NCBI GenBank assembly: GCA_964528055.1
Contig: CAZGQM010000001.1
Span: 124,001-188,000, forward strand
DNA from: Geoanaerobacter sp964528055
GTDB lineage: Bacteria > Desulfobacterota > Desulfuromonadia > Geobacterales > DSM-12255
Length of the DNA stretch: 64,000 bases
Direction of reading: 5' to 3'
Shown here one piece after another: positions 26,408 to 34,191 of this stretch (position 1 is the first letter of the stretch; each line of letters opens with the position of its first letter). The notes under the pieces are model-generated. The model was not told the origin of the DNA, made no database searches, and saw only the letters and a list, made by a program, of their open reading frames with translations. A program made the position numbers and the translations under genes.

Positions 26408-26431
26408 TCAGCGCTGATGATTAATTCCGGT

Positions 26432-27559
26432 TTACATATGTCTTTTGATGAACTTTAGAAGTAACCCCTCCTTAACATCCAAGGCTGCGTGTGGGCAAAG
26501 TTCCCGGCAACAGAAGCAACGAATGCAGAGCTTATAGTCAATGGTCAGTTTCCCGTTAATGATGGCCATAGATTGAGGGGGGCAGGCATCCCGGCAGACG
26601 CCGCAGAGCAGGCACTTTTCATGAATTGGAGTGGGGCGGGAGGTCAGATGCTGCCTGAGCCTGTTTTTAAGAAAACTGGGGAGCCCGAACTGGACATCGG
26701 AGATATGGGGGAGGCGGAAGTCACGTAGGCTGACCTCTTCAATGGATACACCGGCTGTGCGTATGCTGTCACGATCAATGCCGGAAAGCCCCTGTTTCTC
26801 GGCAGCCCGTTCGACGTATCTGAGTCTGTGCGGGATCTCCAGGAGATCTGCAGCAACAAGATCCACAGACAGGGCATTTGTTCCTGCGAGCAGGCAACCG
26901 ACAAAACGGGGGTCGCCACTCCCGGGGCCGTCTCCCTCCATGGCGGTGATGGCATCGACGATGGTCAGATCGGGTGGCCTTATTTGATGGATCTCCAGAA
27001 GCATCTGGGCAAAGAGTTCCCGGTTGGCCCCGGCTTTCAGATGCCAGGCTGCCTTGGCAGTTCCGACCACCGCACCGAAGAGGTTCTTGACTCCACAGGT
27101 AATGGTCATCATTTCGTGGGTCTTGAGCTTGGGAAGATTGATTACCCTGTCGGCTTCCAGGTAGGGGCGGGCCAGCTCGAATCGTTTGAAGGTGCCGCTT
27201 CCGGGGACTTCCATGGTTGCGGCAAACTCGACCAGTTCCGCATTGGTCTCCTCAACCACAGCGAGTATTCCCGAACGTTCTGCAACCTTGCGAAAGCCAC
27301 CAATGCCGGGTGAATCCCCAACAAGCGGGATGGCACCGGCCTTCCGCACCAGCAGTATGACCTCACGTACTATTGCCGGGTGAGTGGTGACTGCTTTTTC
27401 AGGCGGCTTGGCGGCAAGCATGTTGGGCTTGATAAGGACTCGCTCTCCAGGGCGAACGAAAGACTCCATGCCGCCCAATGGTTCGAGGAGAAGTTCCATT
27501 GCTCCTCGAATGGTTTCCTTGTCGTAACTTGCTGCCCTGACTATGCTTACGGTCTTCAT
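26432..27559 (-). CDS. DUF362 domain protein with two C-terminal 4Fe-4S motifs
   Basis: This 375-residue cytoplasmic protein has a DUF362 region (about 20-290: VLIKPNMLAAKPPEKAVTTHP, LPKLKTHEMMTITCGVKNLFG, DAITAMEGDGPGSGDPR) and two ferredoxin-like cluster motifs at the end, CLLCGVCRDACPPQS and CIRCFCCRELCPHAAL. The family is widespread in anaerobes but its reaction is unknown; some members are annotated as iron-sulfur oxidoreductases. It is a single gene, divergent from xerC. No clear Shine-Dalgarno precedes the ATG at 27559. Confidence 0.88.
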   Translation of the reverse strand: MKTVSIVRAASYDKETIRGAMELLLEPLGGMESFVRPGERVLIKPNMLAAKPPEKAVTTHPAIVREVILLVRKAGAIPLVGDSPGIGGFRKVAERSGILAVVEETNAELVEFAATMEVPGSGTFKRFELARPYLEADRVINLPKLKTHEMMTITCGVKNLFGAVVGTAKAAWHLKAGANRELFAQMLLEIHQIRPPDLTIVDAITAMEGDGPGSGDPRFVGCLLAGTNALSVDLVAADLLEIPHRLRYVERAAEKQGLSGIDRDSIRTAGVSIEEVSLRDFRLPHISDVQFGLPSFLKNRLRQHLTSRPTPIHEKCLLCGVCRDACPPQSMAIINGKLTIDYKLCIRCFCCRELCPHAALDVKEGLLLKFIKRHM

Positions 27560-27748
27560 GGAGGCACTATAGGTCGAAATGCCGCTTCAAGTCAAAAGGT
27601 TTGGTTTTGGGGTAGCGACGCCTTCAGAATTCTGCTAGTAAGATAGGATCAAAAGGTTGCGTATTCTCAAAATTTACTGAGTCTGATTGAGCAGTGGCAA
27701 GGCATGTTTCGCAGGAATTCGTCCTGAGGACGGAAAGAAGGAGAACGC

Positions 27749-28630
27749 ATGCAGCAGTCTATAGAGCGATTTTTAAGCTATCTTGATTCCGAACGCAACG
27801 TCTCGCCACATACCCTTGCCGCCTACAAGAGCGATCTGAGCCAGTTCCACGACTTCGTAAGGAGCGAACTGGGTCCGGAGGCCACGCCTGCCGGAGTGGG
27901 GCACCTGCTTATCAGGCGCTACCTTGCGAAGCTGATGAAAGAACATGCCCGTAGCAGTATAGGCCGCAAGTTGGCGGCAATCCGGGCATGCTACCGCTAC
28001 CTGCTTCGCGAAGGGATAGTCGCGAAAAACCCGGCAGAATTGGTCAGCACGCCAAAGCGCGATAAAAAGATTCCGTATCACCTTACTATAGACGAGGTTA
28101 CGGCACTGGTGGAGTCTCCTCCAGGCAGCGACCGGCTGGCCTTGCGAGATCGGGCAATACTGGAACTTCTCTACTCTTCAGGGATCAGGGTGTCGGAGCT
28201 GACCGGGATGAACATTTGGAATCTTGATCTTGACAGCGGTCTTATCAAGGTACTCGGCAAGGGAGGTAAGGAGCGGATCGTACCGCTGGGCAGCCATGCG
28301 AACCGTGCACTCTCTGCCTACCTGGAGGCAATGCCGCCTCAGACCGCTGACAGGGCGCTATTTCTCAACGCACGCGGCGGAAGACTGACCAGGCGGAGTG
28401 TGGGGCGCATAGTTGACCGCCACATTCTCCGCATAGCCACCATGAAAAAGATATCCCCCCACACCCTGCGCCACACCTTTGCTACGCACCTTCTGGAAGG
28501 GGGGGTCGATCTCCGTGCCATCCAGGAACTTCTTGGGCACTCTTCCCTATCTACCACCCAAAAGTACACCCATGTAAATCTGGGCCGCCTAATGGAGGTC
28601 TATGACAAGGCCCACCCGAAAGCCCGTTGA
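27749..28630 (+). CDS. xerC: Tyrosine recombinase XerC
   Basis: This 293-residue protein has the N-terminal SAM-like core-binding domain (LSYLDSERNVSPHTLAAYKSDL) and the catalytic domain with the R-K-H-R-H-Y set: Arg in SSGIRVSELTGMN, Lys in LGKGGKER, HTLRH with Arg, His in LGHSSLSTTQ and the nucleophile Tyr in KYTHV. With XerD it would resolve chromosome dimers at dif. Size and motifs fit a housekeeping XerC rather than a phage integrase; no att site or mobile gene is near. AAGGAG precedes the ATG. Confidence 0.92.
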   Translation: MQQSIERFLSYLDSERNVSPHTLAAYKSDLSQFHDFVRSELGPEATPAGVGHLLIRRYLAKLMKEHARSSIGRKLAAIRACYRYLLREGIVAKNPAELVSTPKRDKKIPYHLTIDEVTALVESPPGSDRLALRDRAILELLYSSGIRVSELTGMNIWNLDLDSGLIKVLGKGGKERIVPLGSHANRALSAYLEAMPPQTADRALFLNARGGRLTRRSVGRIVDRHILRIATMKKISPHTLRHTFATHLLEGGVDLRAIQELLGHSSLSTTQKYTHVNLGRLMEVYDKAHPKAR

Positions 28631-28751
28631 AAACTACTGCGGGCAAATCTGCAACGTTGCCGCTCGCTCGAAAGTTCGACGTACTTTGTTGTACGCCTCG
28701 CTTTTTCGCTCGCTTGCACCGTGCATATCAGCCTCCTCATGACGTTTTCAA
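28627..28751. repeat. Intergenic repeat element, copy 1 (long form)
   Basis: The element is bounded by inverted ends TTGAAAAC (28627-28634) and GTTTTCAA (28744-28751) and starts inside the xerC stop region. Its left part (AAAACTACTGCGGG, then ATCTGC, then GTTGCCGCTCGCT) recurs in inverted orientation at 32330-32395. The centre has a small inverted repeat around GTACTTTGTTGTAC. It lies between the convergent xerC and skp-like genes, where it could form a hairpin in either transcript. Confidence 0.65.
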
Positions 28752-28760
28752 AGTCCCGAC

Positions 28761-29420
28761 TTACTTCGTCATAAGTTTAAGCAGTGCGTCGGTTACGTCT
28801 TCTGCCTCCACACCACTACCAAGGAAGAGGAGTTCCTTTCTGGCTACGATTGCGGTGAAGCCATTGGCCTTGCCGTAACTCTCAGCAGCCGTTTCGATAT
28901 CTTTGGTGATCGAGCGCATCAGCTCTTCCTGCAGCGGCTGCAACTCCTTTTCGGCATTCTGTCCAAACGTTCGATACCCCTCTACTTTCTTCTCGAACTC
29001 CTTTACCTGGGCCTTCCGCTGTTCCAGGGAGAGTGTCGGCAGCTTAGCCTCAAGAGCCGCTTTTTGCTTTTCAAGCTGTTTCTGTTTGGCAGCGAGCTGG
29101 GTCTGGAGCTTTTCCGTCTTCTGTTTGAAGCGTGCCTTGGCTGCTTTGCCTGAAGACGATTCTTCGGCAAGGCGGAGCATATCTGCATATCCGATTTTTG
29201 CTGCCTTTGGAACTGATATGTTTCTGAGCGAATTTTGTGAGCCGGATTGCTCCGGGATTGTGACGGGGGGGGCTGTCGGAAGCGTTGAAGTGGTTTGAGC
29301 TGTTGGAGTTGTTGATATGTCGGCTGGCTGGCTCTCTGCTGCATGTAGCGACACGCCGAGTGCGATGAGTGATGATGTGAGCAGGAGCACTCTAGCCATG
29401 ATCCTGTATTCTCTTGCCAT
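28761..29420 (-). CDS. OmpH/Skp-family periplasmic chaperone-like protein
   Basis: This 219-residue protein has a signal peptide (IMARVLLLTSSLIALGVSLHAAES), a Thr/Pro/Ser-rich linker (about 28-70), then an OmpH-like region starting IGYADMLRLAEESSSGKAAKA and a long coiled coil (KQKTEKLQTQLAAKQKQLEKQK...) with the C-terminal strand-like GFTAIVARKELLFLGSGVEAEDVTD. Skp chaperones hold unfolded outer membrane proteins. I start at 29420, where GAGG lies upstream; a longer frame to 29705 has no signal peptide and is unlikely. The low-complexity linker is unusual for Skp. It is a lone gene away from bamA. Confidence 0.8.
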   Translation of the reverse strand: MAREYRIMARVLLLTSSLIALGVSLHAAESQPADISTTPTAQTTSTLPTAPPVTIPEQSGSQNSLRNISVPKAAKIGYADMLRLAEESSSGKAAKARFKQKTEKLQTQLAAKQKQLEKQKAALEAKLPTLSLEQRKAQVKEFEKKVEGYRTFGQNAEKELQPLQEELMRSITKDIETAAESYGKANGFTAIVARKELLFLGSGVEAEDVTDALLKLMTK

Positions 29421-29638
29421 GGTTGAACCTCGTCGGCAGGCTATGCCTGCAATTAGGATAAAAGCAGCGAAAGGATAGCGCGTTTTCGTAACTGCGGCAA
29501 ATAAAGAATCCTCTATACTCATAATGCCCGAACTTGACGGGGAAGACGAAAAAGGAGAAGATGCCGTATTCATTATTTGAGATGCATGATTTCTCGGGGT
29601 CTCTGCAGGGGAGTTTGATTCGGAAGGTTGGGTATAGC

Positions 29639-30844
29639 ATGAAACAGCCGGTGAAGTGGATGGTAGGTCCGGATTCGGTTCGGATGGTGGAGTTGGGACA
29701 CCCATGGATCATTGCAGATGACTACACCAAGCGCTGGCCTGAGGGGGCAGCCGGTCAGCTGGTTGAACTGACTGATGGAAGTGGGCGCTTCATTGCCACA
29801 GCGCTTCTCGATCCGGGCGAACGTATTGTGGCCCGTCTGCTTTCAAGGGAGCGGATGGAGCTGGACCGGGCATGGATTACTAAACGGCTGTTAACGGCTG
29901 TGACCCTTCGAAGGAACCACGCAGGTCTGGGGGATACGGATGCATACCGATTGGTAAACGCCGAGGGTGATGGGTTGCCTGGCCTGACTGTTGATCGCTA
30001 TGGGGAATATCTCATGCTGCAGATCTACAGTGACGGGTGGCGTCCTCATCTTGGCAACGTCACTCAGGCCCTCCATTCGTTGCTTCAGCCCTTGGGAATC
30101 TACGAGAAGCAGCGCAAGCAGAATACCCGAAATCTGGAGTCGGTGAGCGACAGCAAGAGCTACAGTCGCCTGATTAAGGGGGCTGCAGCACCTGACCCGC
30201 TAATGGTGAGGGAAAATCGACTGAATTTCCTGGTGAGTCTAGAGCAGGGGCTCAATACCGGGCTTTTTCTTGATCAGCGCAGGAACCGAAGCGAGTTCAT
30301 GGCACGTGTGCAGGGGAAGCGGGTGCTGAATCTGTTTGCCTATACAGGTGCCTTCTCTGTTGCGGCAGCTGCCGCAGGGGCAAGCCTGGTAACCAGCGTT
30401 GATGCCTCGGCAACATATACCGACTGGGCCAAGGAGAATTTCGGTGCCAACCGGCTCAATCCGAAACGCCACGAATTCATTGTCGGTGACTGCCTGGATG
30501 TGCTGGCTGATCTGGCAAGGCAGGGGAAAAGGTACGATGTGGTTCTCATGGACCCGCCATCGTTCTCCACAACAACAAAAAGCCGCTTCACCACCCGAGG
30601 AGGAACATCGGATCTGGTTGCGGCATCTCTATTGCTGATCCAGGATGGTGGGCTTCTCGCGACCTCGTCGAATCACCAGAAGGTGGAGGTCCCCGACTAC
30701 CTGAAGGAACTCCGTAGAGGCGCTATTAAGGCTCAATGTGGCCTTAAGGTCATTTCACTGGCAGGACAATCCGAGGATTTTCCATACCCGGTAACCTTTC
30801 CTGAGGGGAGGTATCTGAAATTCGCACTCTGTGTGAAAGGATAA
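29639..30844 (+). CDS. Class I SAM-dependent rRNA large subunit methyltransferase (RlmI-like)
   Basis: This 401-residue protein has an N-terminal PUA-like domain (GHPWIIADDY, LVELTDGSGRFIATALL), a central linker domain (YRLVNAEGDGLPGLTVDRYG) and a Rossmann methyltransferase domain with VLNLFAYTGAFSVAAAAAGA, TSVDAS and the catalytic-type MDPPSFS motif, then SSNHQKV. Homologues such as E. coli RlmI methylate C5 of a cytosine in 23S rRNA. I start at the ATG at 29639; upstream codons to 29534 need a TTG start and lack similarity. It opens a cluster of RNA-related genes. Confidence 0.88.
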   Translation: MKQPVKWMVGPDSVRMVELGHPWIIADDYTKRWPEGAAGQLVELTDGSGRFIATALLDPGERIVARLLSRERMELDRAWITKRLLTAVTLRRNHAGLGDTDAYRLVNAEGDGLPGLTVDRYGEYLMLQIYSDGWRPHLGNVTQALHSLLQPLGIYEKQRKQNTRNLESVSDSKSYSRLIKGAAAPDPLMVRENRLNFLVSLEQGLNTGLFLDQRRNRSEFMARVQGKRVLNLFAYTGAFSVAAAAAGASLVTSVDASATYTDWAKENFGANRLNPKRHEFIVGDCLDVLADLARQGKRYDVVLMDPPSFSTTTKSRFTTRGGTSDLVAASLLLIQDGGLLATSSNHQKVEVPDYLKELRRGAIKAQCGLKVISLAGQSEDFPYPVTFPEGRYLKFALCVKG

Positions 30845-30872
30845 AAAAAGCCCCGGATTGCTCCGGGGCTTA
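30844..30872 (-). terminator. Terminator between the methyltransferase and csp genes
   Basis: AAGCCCCGGA and TCCGGGGCTT arms enclose TTGC. The A run on the left gives a T run on the minus strand, so it ends the csp transcript; it may also serve the convergent methyltransferase gene. Confidence 0.88.
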
Positions 30873-30893
30873 AGGTGCATAACTAGTTGTAAG

Positions 30894-31094
30894 TTAAACT
30901 CTTGTTACGTTGGCAGCCTGCAGGCCCTTCGGCCCTTTGACCACATCAAACGTTACGCGGTCCCCTTCGGCAAGGGATTTGAATCCGTCACCAGAAATGG
31001 CAGAGAAATGGACGAATACATCTTCACCACTCTCCTGCTCAAGAAAACCGAACCCCTTGCTGTCATTGAACCATTTTACCGTGCCGTTTACCAT
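30894..31094 (-). CDS. Cold shock domain protein
   Basis: This 66-residue OB-fold protein has the two RNA-binding motifs KGFGFLEQ and VFVHFSAI. Csp proteins bind single-stranded RNA and act as RNA chaperones or antiterminators. Length is standard. AGGAGA-type sequence lies upstream of the ATG. The 270 bases upstream to the divergent gene contain no other ORF; a long 5' leader is usual for csp genes but cannot be proven here. Confidence 0.95.
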   Translation of the reverse strand: MVNGTVKWFNDSKGFGFLEQESGEDVFVHFSAISGDGFKSLAEGDRVTFDVVKGPKGLQAANVTRV

Positions 31095-31266
31095 TTGCGT
31101 ACTTTCTCCTGATACTTCTCGTAAATTTTATCCGGGTTTTATCCTCGGACATTGATAGAAGCTAACAGATATGCCATTTCGATGTCAAACAAAAAAAGCG
31201 ACAATTCTATAAGATCGGATAATTTCGCATGCTGCAGTACGTCAGCACTTTTGAGGCAACAACATT

Positions 31267-31296
31267 TTGCCTTCTAGGCATGAAGATCGGTATAAT
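31267..31296 (+). promoter_or_regulatory. Sigma-70 promoter of the RF-like gene operon
   Basis: TTGCCT (31267-31272) and TATAAT (31291-31296) are 18 bases apart, about 70 bases before the GTG start of the GGQ protein. Confidence 0.55.
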
Positions 31297-31366
31297 TTCT
31301 TGACATGAAAAATGATTGCAGGGTAGCTTGAGATGCTGGAGATCTGCTAAAATTAAGGCGGCAAGC

Positions 31367-31690
31367 GTGGCAGTCGAGATAAGGGATTCAGATATACGAG
31401 TGGAGTATTACCGAGCGTCAGGCCCTGGTGGTCAGCACAGGAACACAACCGACTCAGCCGTGCGTATACGGCATCTGCCAACAGGGATTGTGTCACAGGC
31501 TTCTGAAAGCCGCTCTCAGCTCCAAAACCGGGAGACGGCAATGAACCGCCTCAAGGCAGCTCTGGAGAAACGAGAACGTAAGACCAAAAAGAGGGTCGCC
31601 ACCAAGGTGCCGAGGAGCGCCAGAGAAAGGCGTTTGACCGACAAGAAAATCGTTTCGCAGAGGAAAAAATCCCGGACCGCACTGGAATGA
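31367..31690 (+). CDS. Peptide chain release factor-like protein with GGQ motif (ArfB/RF-1 domain)
   Basis: This 107-residue protein is a short RF-1 domain: YYRASGPGGQHRNTTDSAVRI carries the peptidyl-tRNA hydrolysis GGQ, followed by a basic C-terminal tail (EKRERKTKKRVATKVPRSARERR). Short RF-like proteins such as ArfB hydrolyse peptidyl-tRNA on stalled ribosomes; the tail would enter the mRNA channel. There is no stop-codon recognition domain. I use the GTG at 31367, with AAGGCGG upstream; a TTG at 31316 would add 17 poorly conserved residues. The next gene overlaps it (ATGA). Confidence 0.82.
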   Translation: MAVEIRDSDIRVEYYRASGPGGQHRNTTDSAVRIRHLPTGIVSQASESRSQLQNRETAMNRLKAALEKRERKTKKRVATKVPRSARERRLTDKKIVSQRKKSRTALE

Positions 31691-32151
31691 TTTCGACTTC
31701 GGCTCTTGAGATACAGTGGGTCAAGCCAGCCATTGCAGAGGAGCAGTGGGAATTTTTCATGCATCCTGCTAAACAGGAGTATTATAGTTGCCACGGCATA
31801 CAGTGGGAGCAGATACTCATCGCGTTCGATTGCGGTAAACTTGTGCCATATCCCCGCTCGGACAGGATTGGCGATCTGTCGGTGGCCATGTCGTATGATA
31901 CGTATGACGACTATTCCAGATACCTCGCCAAGTCAAAACGGGGATACCGGAAGAATTATGTTAAGATGGAGGAACAACTCCAACGCAATGGAACACTGAC
32001 CTTGAAAGCCCCGATCATTCTGAAAAGCGGACAGGATGGATTGCTTTTTTCGGGATATCGGAGACTCTGTCTGGCATGGAATTATGGTATGGTGCCATAT
32101 GCGTGGCTCGTAACTCTTGATATATGCAGAAATACATCCCCAGAGGAGTAA
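31687..32151 (+). CDS. Hypothetical protein, possibly ParB-like
   Basis: I do not recognise this 154-residue protein with confidence. The C-terminal part LKAPIILKSGQDGLLFSGYRRLCLAWNYGMVPYAWLV resembles the ParB/sulfiredoxin-type fold segment (PIIL...G..L.sGyRRl.AA...G...v). The rest is Tyr/Lys rich (DDYSRYLAKSKRGYRKNYVKM). No signal or membrane helix is seen. Its ATG overlaps the stop of the RF-like gene, so the two are translationally coupled and may act together, but no function can be given. Confidence 0.6.
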   Translation: MISTSALEIQWVKPAIAEEQWEFFMHPAKQEYYSCHGIQWEQILIAFDCGKLVPYPRSDRIGDLSVAMSYDTYDDYSRYLAKSKRGYRKNYVKMEEQLQRNGTLTLKAPIILKSGQDGLLFSGYRRLCLAWNYGMVPYAWLVTLDICRNTSPEE

Positions 32152-32155
32152 CACT

Positions 32156-32308
32156 ATGGCAAAGCCGAACTATCAATTTATAAAGCGCCAGAAAGAGCTT
32201 GAGAAAAAAAAGAAGACGGAAGAAAAACTTCAACGTAAGCAAGAGAAAGGTGCCGAGCAGTCTGAAGATGCCGAAGATGCCTCCTCTGATGATGTGACTA
32301 ATCCGTAG
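32156..32308 (+). CDS. Small highly charged Lys/Glu-rich protein
   Basis: This 50-residue protein (MAKPNYQFIKRQKELEKKKK at the start) is basic in its first half and acidic at its end (EQSEDAEDASSDD), predicted as a single helix. AGAGGAG lies eight bases before the ATG at 32156. It follows the ParB-like gene by four bases. Similar small proteins occur next to RNA-binding genes in Geobacteraceae as I recall, which suggests an RNA or ribosome link, but that is inference. Confidence 0.7.
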   Translation: MAKPNYQFIKRQKELEKKKKTEEKLQRKQEKGAEQSEDAEDASSDDVTNP

Positions 32309-32329
32309 GAACTTCTGGCAAGAAGCTGT

Positions 32330-32395
32330 GAAGAGGCCGACATGCAGGGCGCAAGCGAGCGGCAACACGGCAGATCGGCCCCGCAGTAGTTTTGA
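32330..32395. repeat. Intergenic repeat element, copy 2 (short, inverted)
   Basis: Read on the minus strand this stretch gives CAAAACTACTGCGGGG, then ATCTGC, then GTTGCCGCTCGCTTGC, GCATGTCGGCCTC, which matches both ends of the element at 28627-28751 but lacks its central part. It lies just upstream of the RRM gene. Confidence 0.6.
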
Positions 32396-32425
32396 ATGCA
32401 GCACCACCGAAATGAGGTAAAGGCG

Positions 32426-32758
32426 ATGGGCAAGCAACTGTATGTGACTAACATCTCGTTTCAGGCAACGGAAGAGGATATCAGGAAACTGTTTTCTGTG
32501 GCAGGCACTGTTAAGGCCATAAAATTGTTGACCGATATCCAGACAGGAAAATTCAAGGGTTGCGGTTTTGTTGAAATGGCCACGCTCAAGGAGACCAAGG
32601 AAGCGATTGACTCCCTGGATGATGCCCTTCTCATTGATCGTCAGATAACGGTCGTTGAAGCTCGACCGCCTGAACCAAAGGAGCGTCGCCCTTATGCCGG
32701 CGATCGAGGTAAATCTGTTCCTGCAGTGGGCCGTCCCTTTGGGAAAGGCCGAAAATAA
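32426..32758 (+). CDS. RNA-binding protein with one RRM domain
   Basis: This 110-residue protein is an RNA recognition motif: RNP2 in LYVTNISF, RNP1 in KGCGFVEM, and the fourth strand VVEARPP. A basic, Gly/Pro/Arg-rich tail follows (ERRPYAGDRGKSVPAVGRPFGKGRK), as in bacterial glycine-rich RRM proteins. I start at 32426, preceded by GAGG and AAGG; a longer frame to 32396 would begin inside the repeat element. Its RNA targets are unknown; bacterial RRM proteins are often cold-induced. Confidence 0.92.
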   Translation: MGKQLYVTNISFQATEEDIRKLFSVAGTVKAIKLLTDIQTGKFKGCGFVEMATLKETKEAIDSLDDALLIDRQITVVEARPPEPKERRPYAGDRGKSVPAVGRPFGKGRK

Positions 32759-32799
32759 ATCTACAATGCTTTGAATTGTTGAAGAAAGGAGTCGAAAAG

Positions 32800-33219
32800 A
32801 TGGGTATCTACAATCTGAAAGCACTGGAACTTCTGGAAAAACACTTCCTTGATGCCGCAGTTGCTGAAAAGTTCCTGGGGTGGAGCCTTGAGGACGATAT
32901 GGAGAGGCCGGGATGCAAGCGATGGTTCAACGAAAAAGGGGAACCGACCCGCTATGGCAACGGTAATGGATTGCAGCATTTTCACCCCAGTGAGGATCTG
33001 AACGTATCCTACTGTGAAATCCTGGAACGCCTCAAGGAGAGCAATCTGACGATCACTTGCACGGTAGCTTCCGATATCTTTACCTGTGGCATTTACAACG
33101 AAAAGCAGAAAGAGATGGCTCACTGGTACGATGAGACCATGGGAGTTGCCATCTGCAAGGCAGCACTCAAGCTCCTGCTTCGTAAAGACAAGAAAGCATC
33201 TGCGGATACTGCGTCGTAA
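32800..33219 (+). CDS. Hypothetical protein, possible BC1872-like phage ABA sandwich domain
   Basis: This 139-residue cytoplasmic protein is not firmly identified. The arrangement LQHFHPSEDLNVSYCEILERL followed near the end by VAICKAALKLLLRKD resembles the phage ABA sandwich domain, in which an S/T-PS segment precedes an AICxAAL helix. I start at the ATG at 32800, which has AAAGGAG eight bases upstream. It ends with a terminator 27 bases later. Function is unknown. Confidence 0.6.
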   Translation: MGIYNLKALELLEKHFLDAAVAEKFLGWSLEDDMERPGCKRWFNEKGEPTRYGNGNGLQHFHPSEDLNVSYCEILERLKESNLTITCTVASDIFTCGIYNEKQKEMAHWYDETMGVAICKAALKLLLRKDKKASADTAS

Positions 33220-33245
33220 CTAAGAGAGAAGCCATAATCATACGT

Positions 33246-33271
33246 AGGGCCTGCGAGAGCAGGCCCTTTCT
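33246..33271 (+). terminator. Rho-independent terminator
   Basis: AGGGCCTGC and GCAGGCCCT form a nine-pair stem around GAGA, followed by TTTC. Confidence 0.85.
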
Positions 33272-33385
33272 GTAAATCGAGCAGGGAGCCAGTGCGCCGT
33301 ATAGTGCGCTGGCTGCAACCGTCCTTCTTTAGTCGACTCATAAAGGACACCATACGCTTTGCATACCTGTTCGAAGGAGGCATAG

Positions 33386-33700
33386 ATGAGAATTTTGGTA
33401 GCTGTTACTCTCTTGGCACTTTTTCTCACCACACCACTTTGGGCCGAAAATGCATTCAAGGAGGGTGGCAGAGAGGTGGGAGAGGGGATAAAAAAAATAG
33501 GAAAAGAGACCGGCCAGGCTTTCAAGGAAGGGGGTAAGGAGGTTGGCCAAGGGTTTAAGAAGATCGGCAAGGAAACCGGGCAGGAGGCAAAAAAAGCAGG
33601 CAAGACGCTTGGTGAGAGGTTTAGAGAGGGGGGCAATAAGGTCGGCGAGGCATTCAGGGAGATAGGAAGGGGAATCAGGAAGTTTTTCACAGGGGAGTAA
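33386..33700 (+). CDS. Exported LEA-like repeat protein
   Basis: This 104-residue protein has a signal peptide (ILVAVTLLALFLTTPLWAEN) and a mature part built almost wholly from an approximately 22-residue amphipathic repeat: AFKEGGREVGEGIKKIGKETG, then AFKEGGKEVGQGFKKIGKETG, then shorter variants ending AFREIGRGIRKFF. The 11-residue periodicity, Gly/Lys/Glu bias and lack of aromatic core residues resemble late embryogenesis abundant (LEA group 3) or apolipoprotein-like helices. Such proteins protect membranes or proteins on drying; here a periplasmic role is inferred from the signal. GAAGGAGG precedes the ATG. Confidence 0.75.
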   Translation: MRILVAVTLLALFLTTPLWAENAFKEGGREVGEGIKKIGKETGQAFKEGGKEVGQGFKKIGKETGQEAKKAGKTLGERFREGGNKVGEAFREIGRGIRKFFTGE

Positions 33701-33775
33701 TGGATTGGAGCGGTTGATGATCAGTTGGGAAACAAGGGAATTGCGTCACTCTCTTACCGCAGAGAGGAGTACGAC

Positions 33776-34141
33776 ATGAAAAAGGGGCATTCTTCCGATG
33801 CTCCGCTGGTCTGGTCTTCTTCCGTGGGGCGTATCTGTCCCGGTTGCGGGAAGGGAGTTGCGTCATGCGGTTGCCGCAAAGTTACTGCCAGGCAGGCGGG
33901 TGACGGTGTGGTACGAATCCGCCGCGAGAGTAAGGGGCGTGGCGGAAAGATGGTTACCGTGGTTGCCGGAGTTCCGGGAGATGAAGCAGCTTTAAAGCTG
34001 CTTGCTGGCGAGTTGAAGCGCCGATGCGGAACAGGGGGGACTCTCAAGGAAGGGTTGATTGAGATCCAGGGGGACCATTGCGAACTTCTCATGGCAGAAC
34101 TTGCCGGGCGCGGGTTCAAGGTCAAAAGAGCAGGCGGCTAG
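33776..34141 (+). CDS. yciH: SUI1/YciH-family translation factor homologue
   Basis: This 121-residue protein carries the eIF1-like SUI1 fold: VRIRRESKGRGGKMVTVVAGVPGDEAALKLLAGELKRRCGTGGTLKEGLIEIQGDH. The N-terminus has an unusual Cys-rich segment, CPGCGKGVASCGC, that could bind a metal. Bacterial YciH influences initiation fidelity or RNA interactions. The start at 33776 has GAGGAG upstream; an earlier start at 33725 is less likely. It sits in the run of small RNA-related genes. Confidence 0.88.
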   Translation: MKKGHSSDAPLVWSSSVGRICPGCGKGVASCGCRKVTARQAGDGVVRIRRESKGRGGKMVTVVAGVPGDEAALKLLAGELKRRCGTGGTLKEGLIEIQGDHCELLMAELAGRGFKVKRAGG

Positions 34142-34191
34142 TTGCTCCACAGGGTGATCTCCGGTGCTCGAATTGAAATGGATATTTCCTT

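Noticed and set aside
27749..28630. Phage integrase and integration site for the XerC gene
   Set aside because: The protein has XerC size and motifs, no phage genes or direct repeats flank it, and no tRNA gene is adjacent.
33288..33315. GC-rich inverted repeat GCCAGTGCGC/GTGCGCTGGC upstream of the LEA-like gene
   Set aside because: Pairing needs several GU pairs and no T run follows; it may be a weak hairpin but nothing supports a function.
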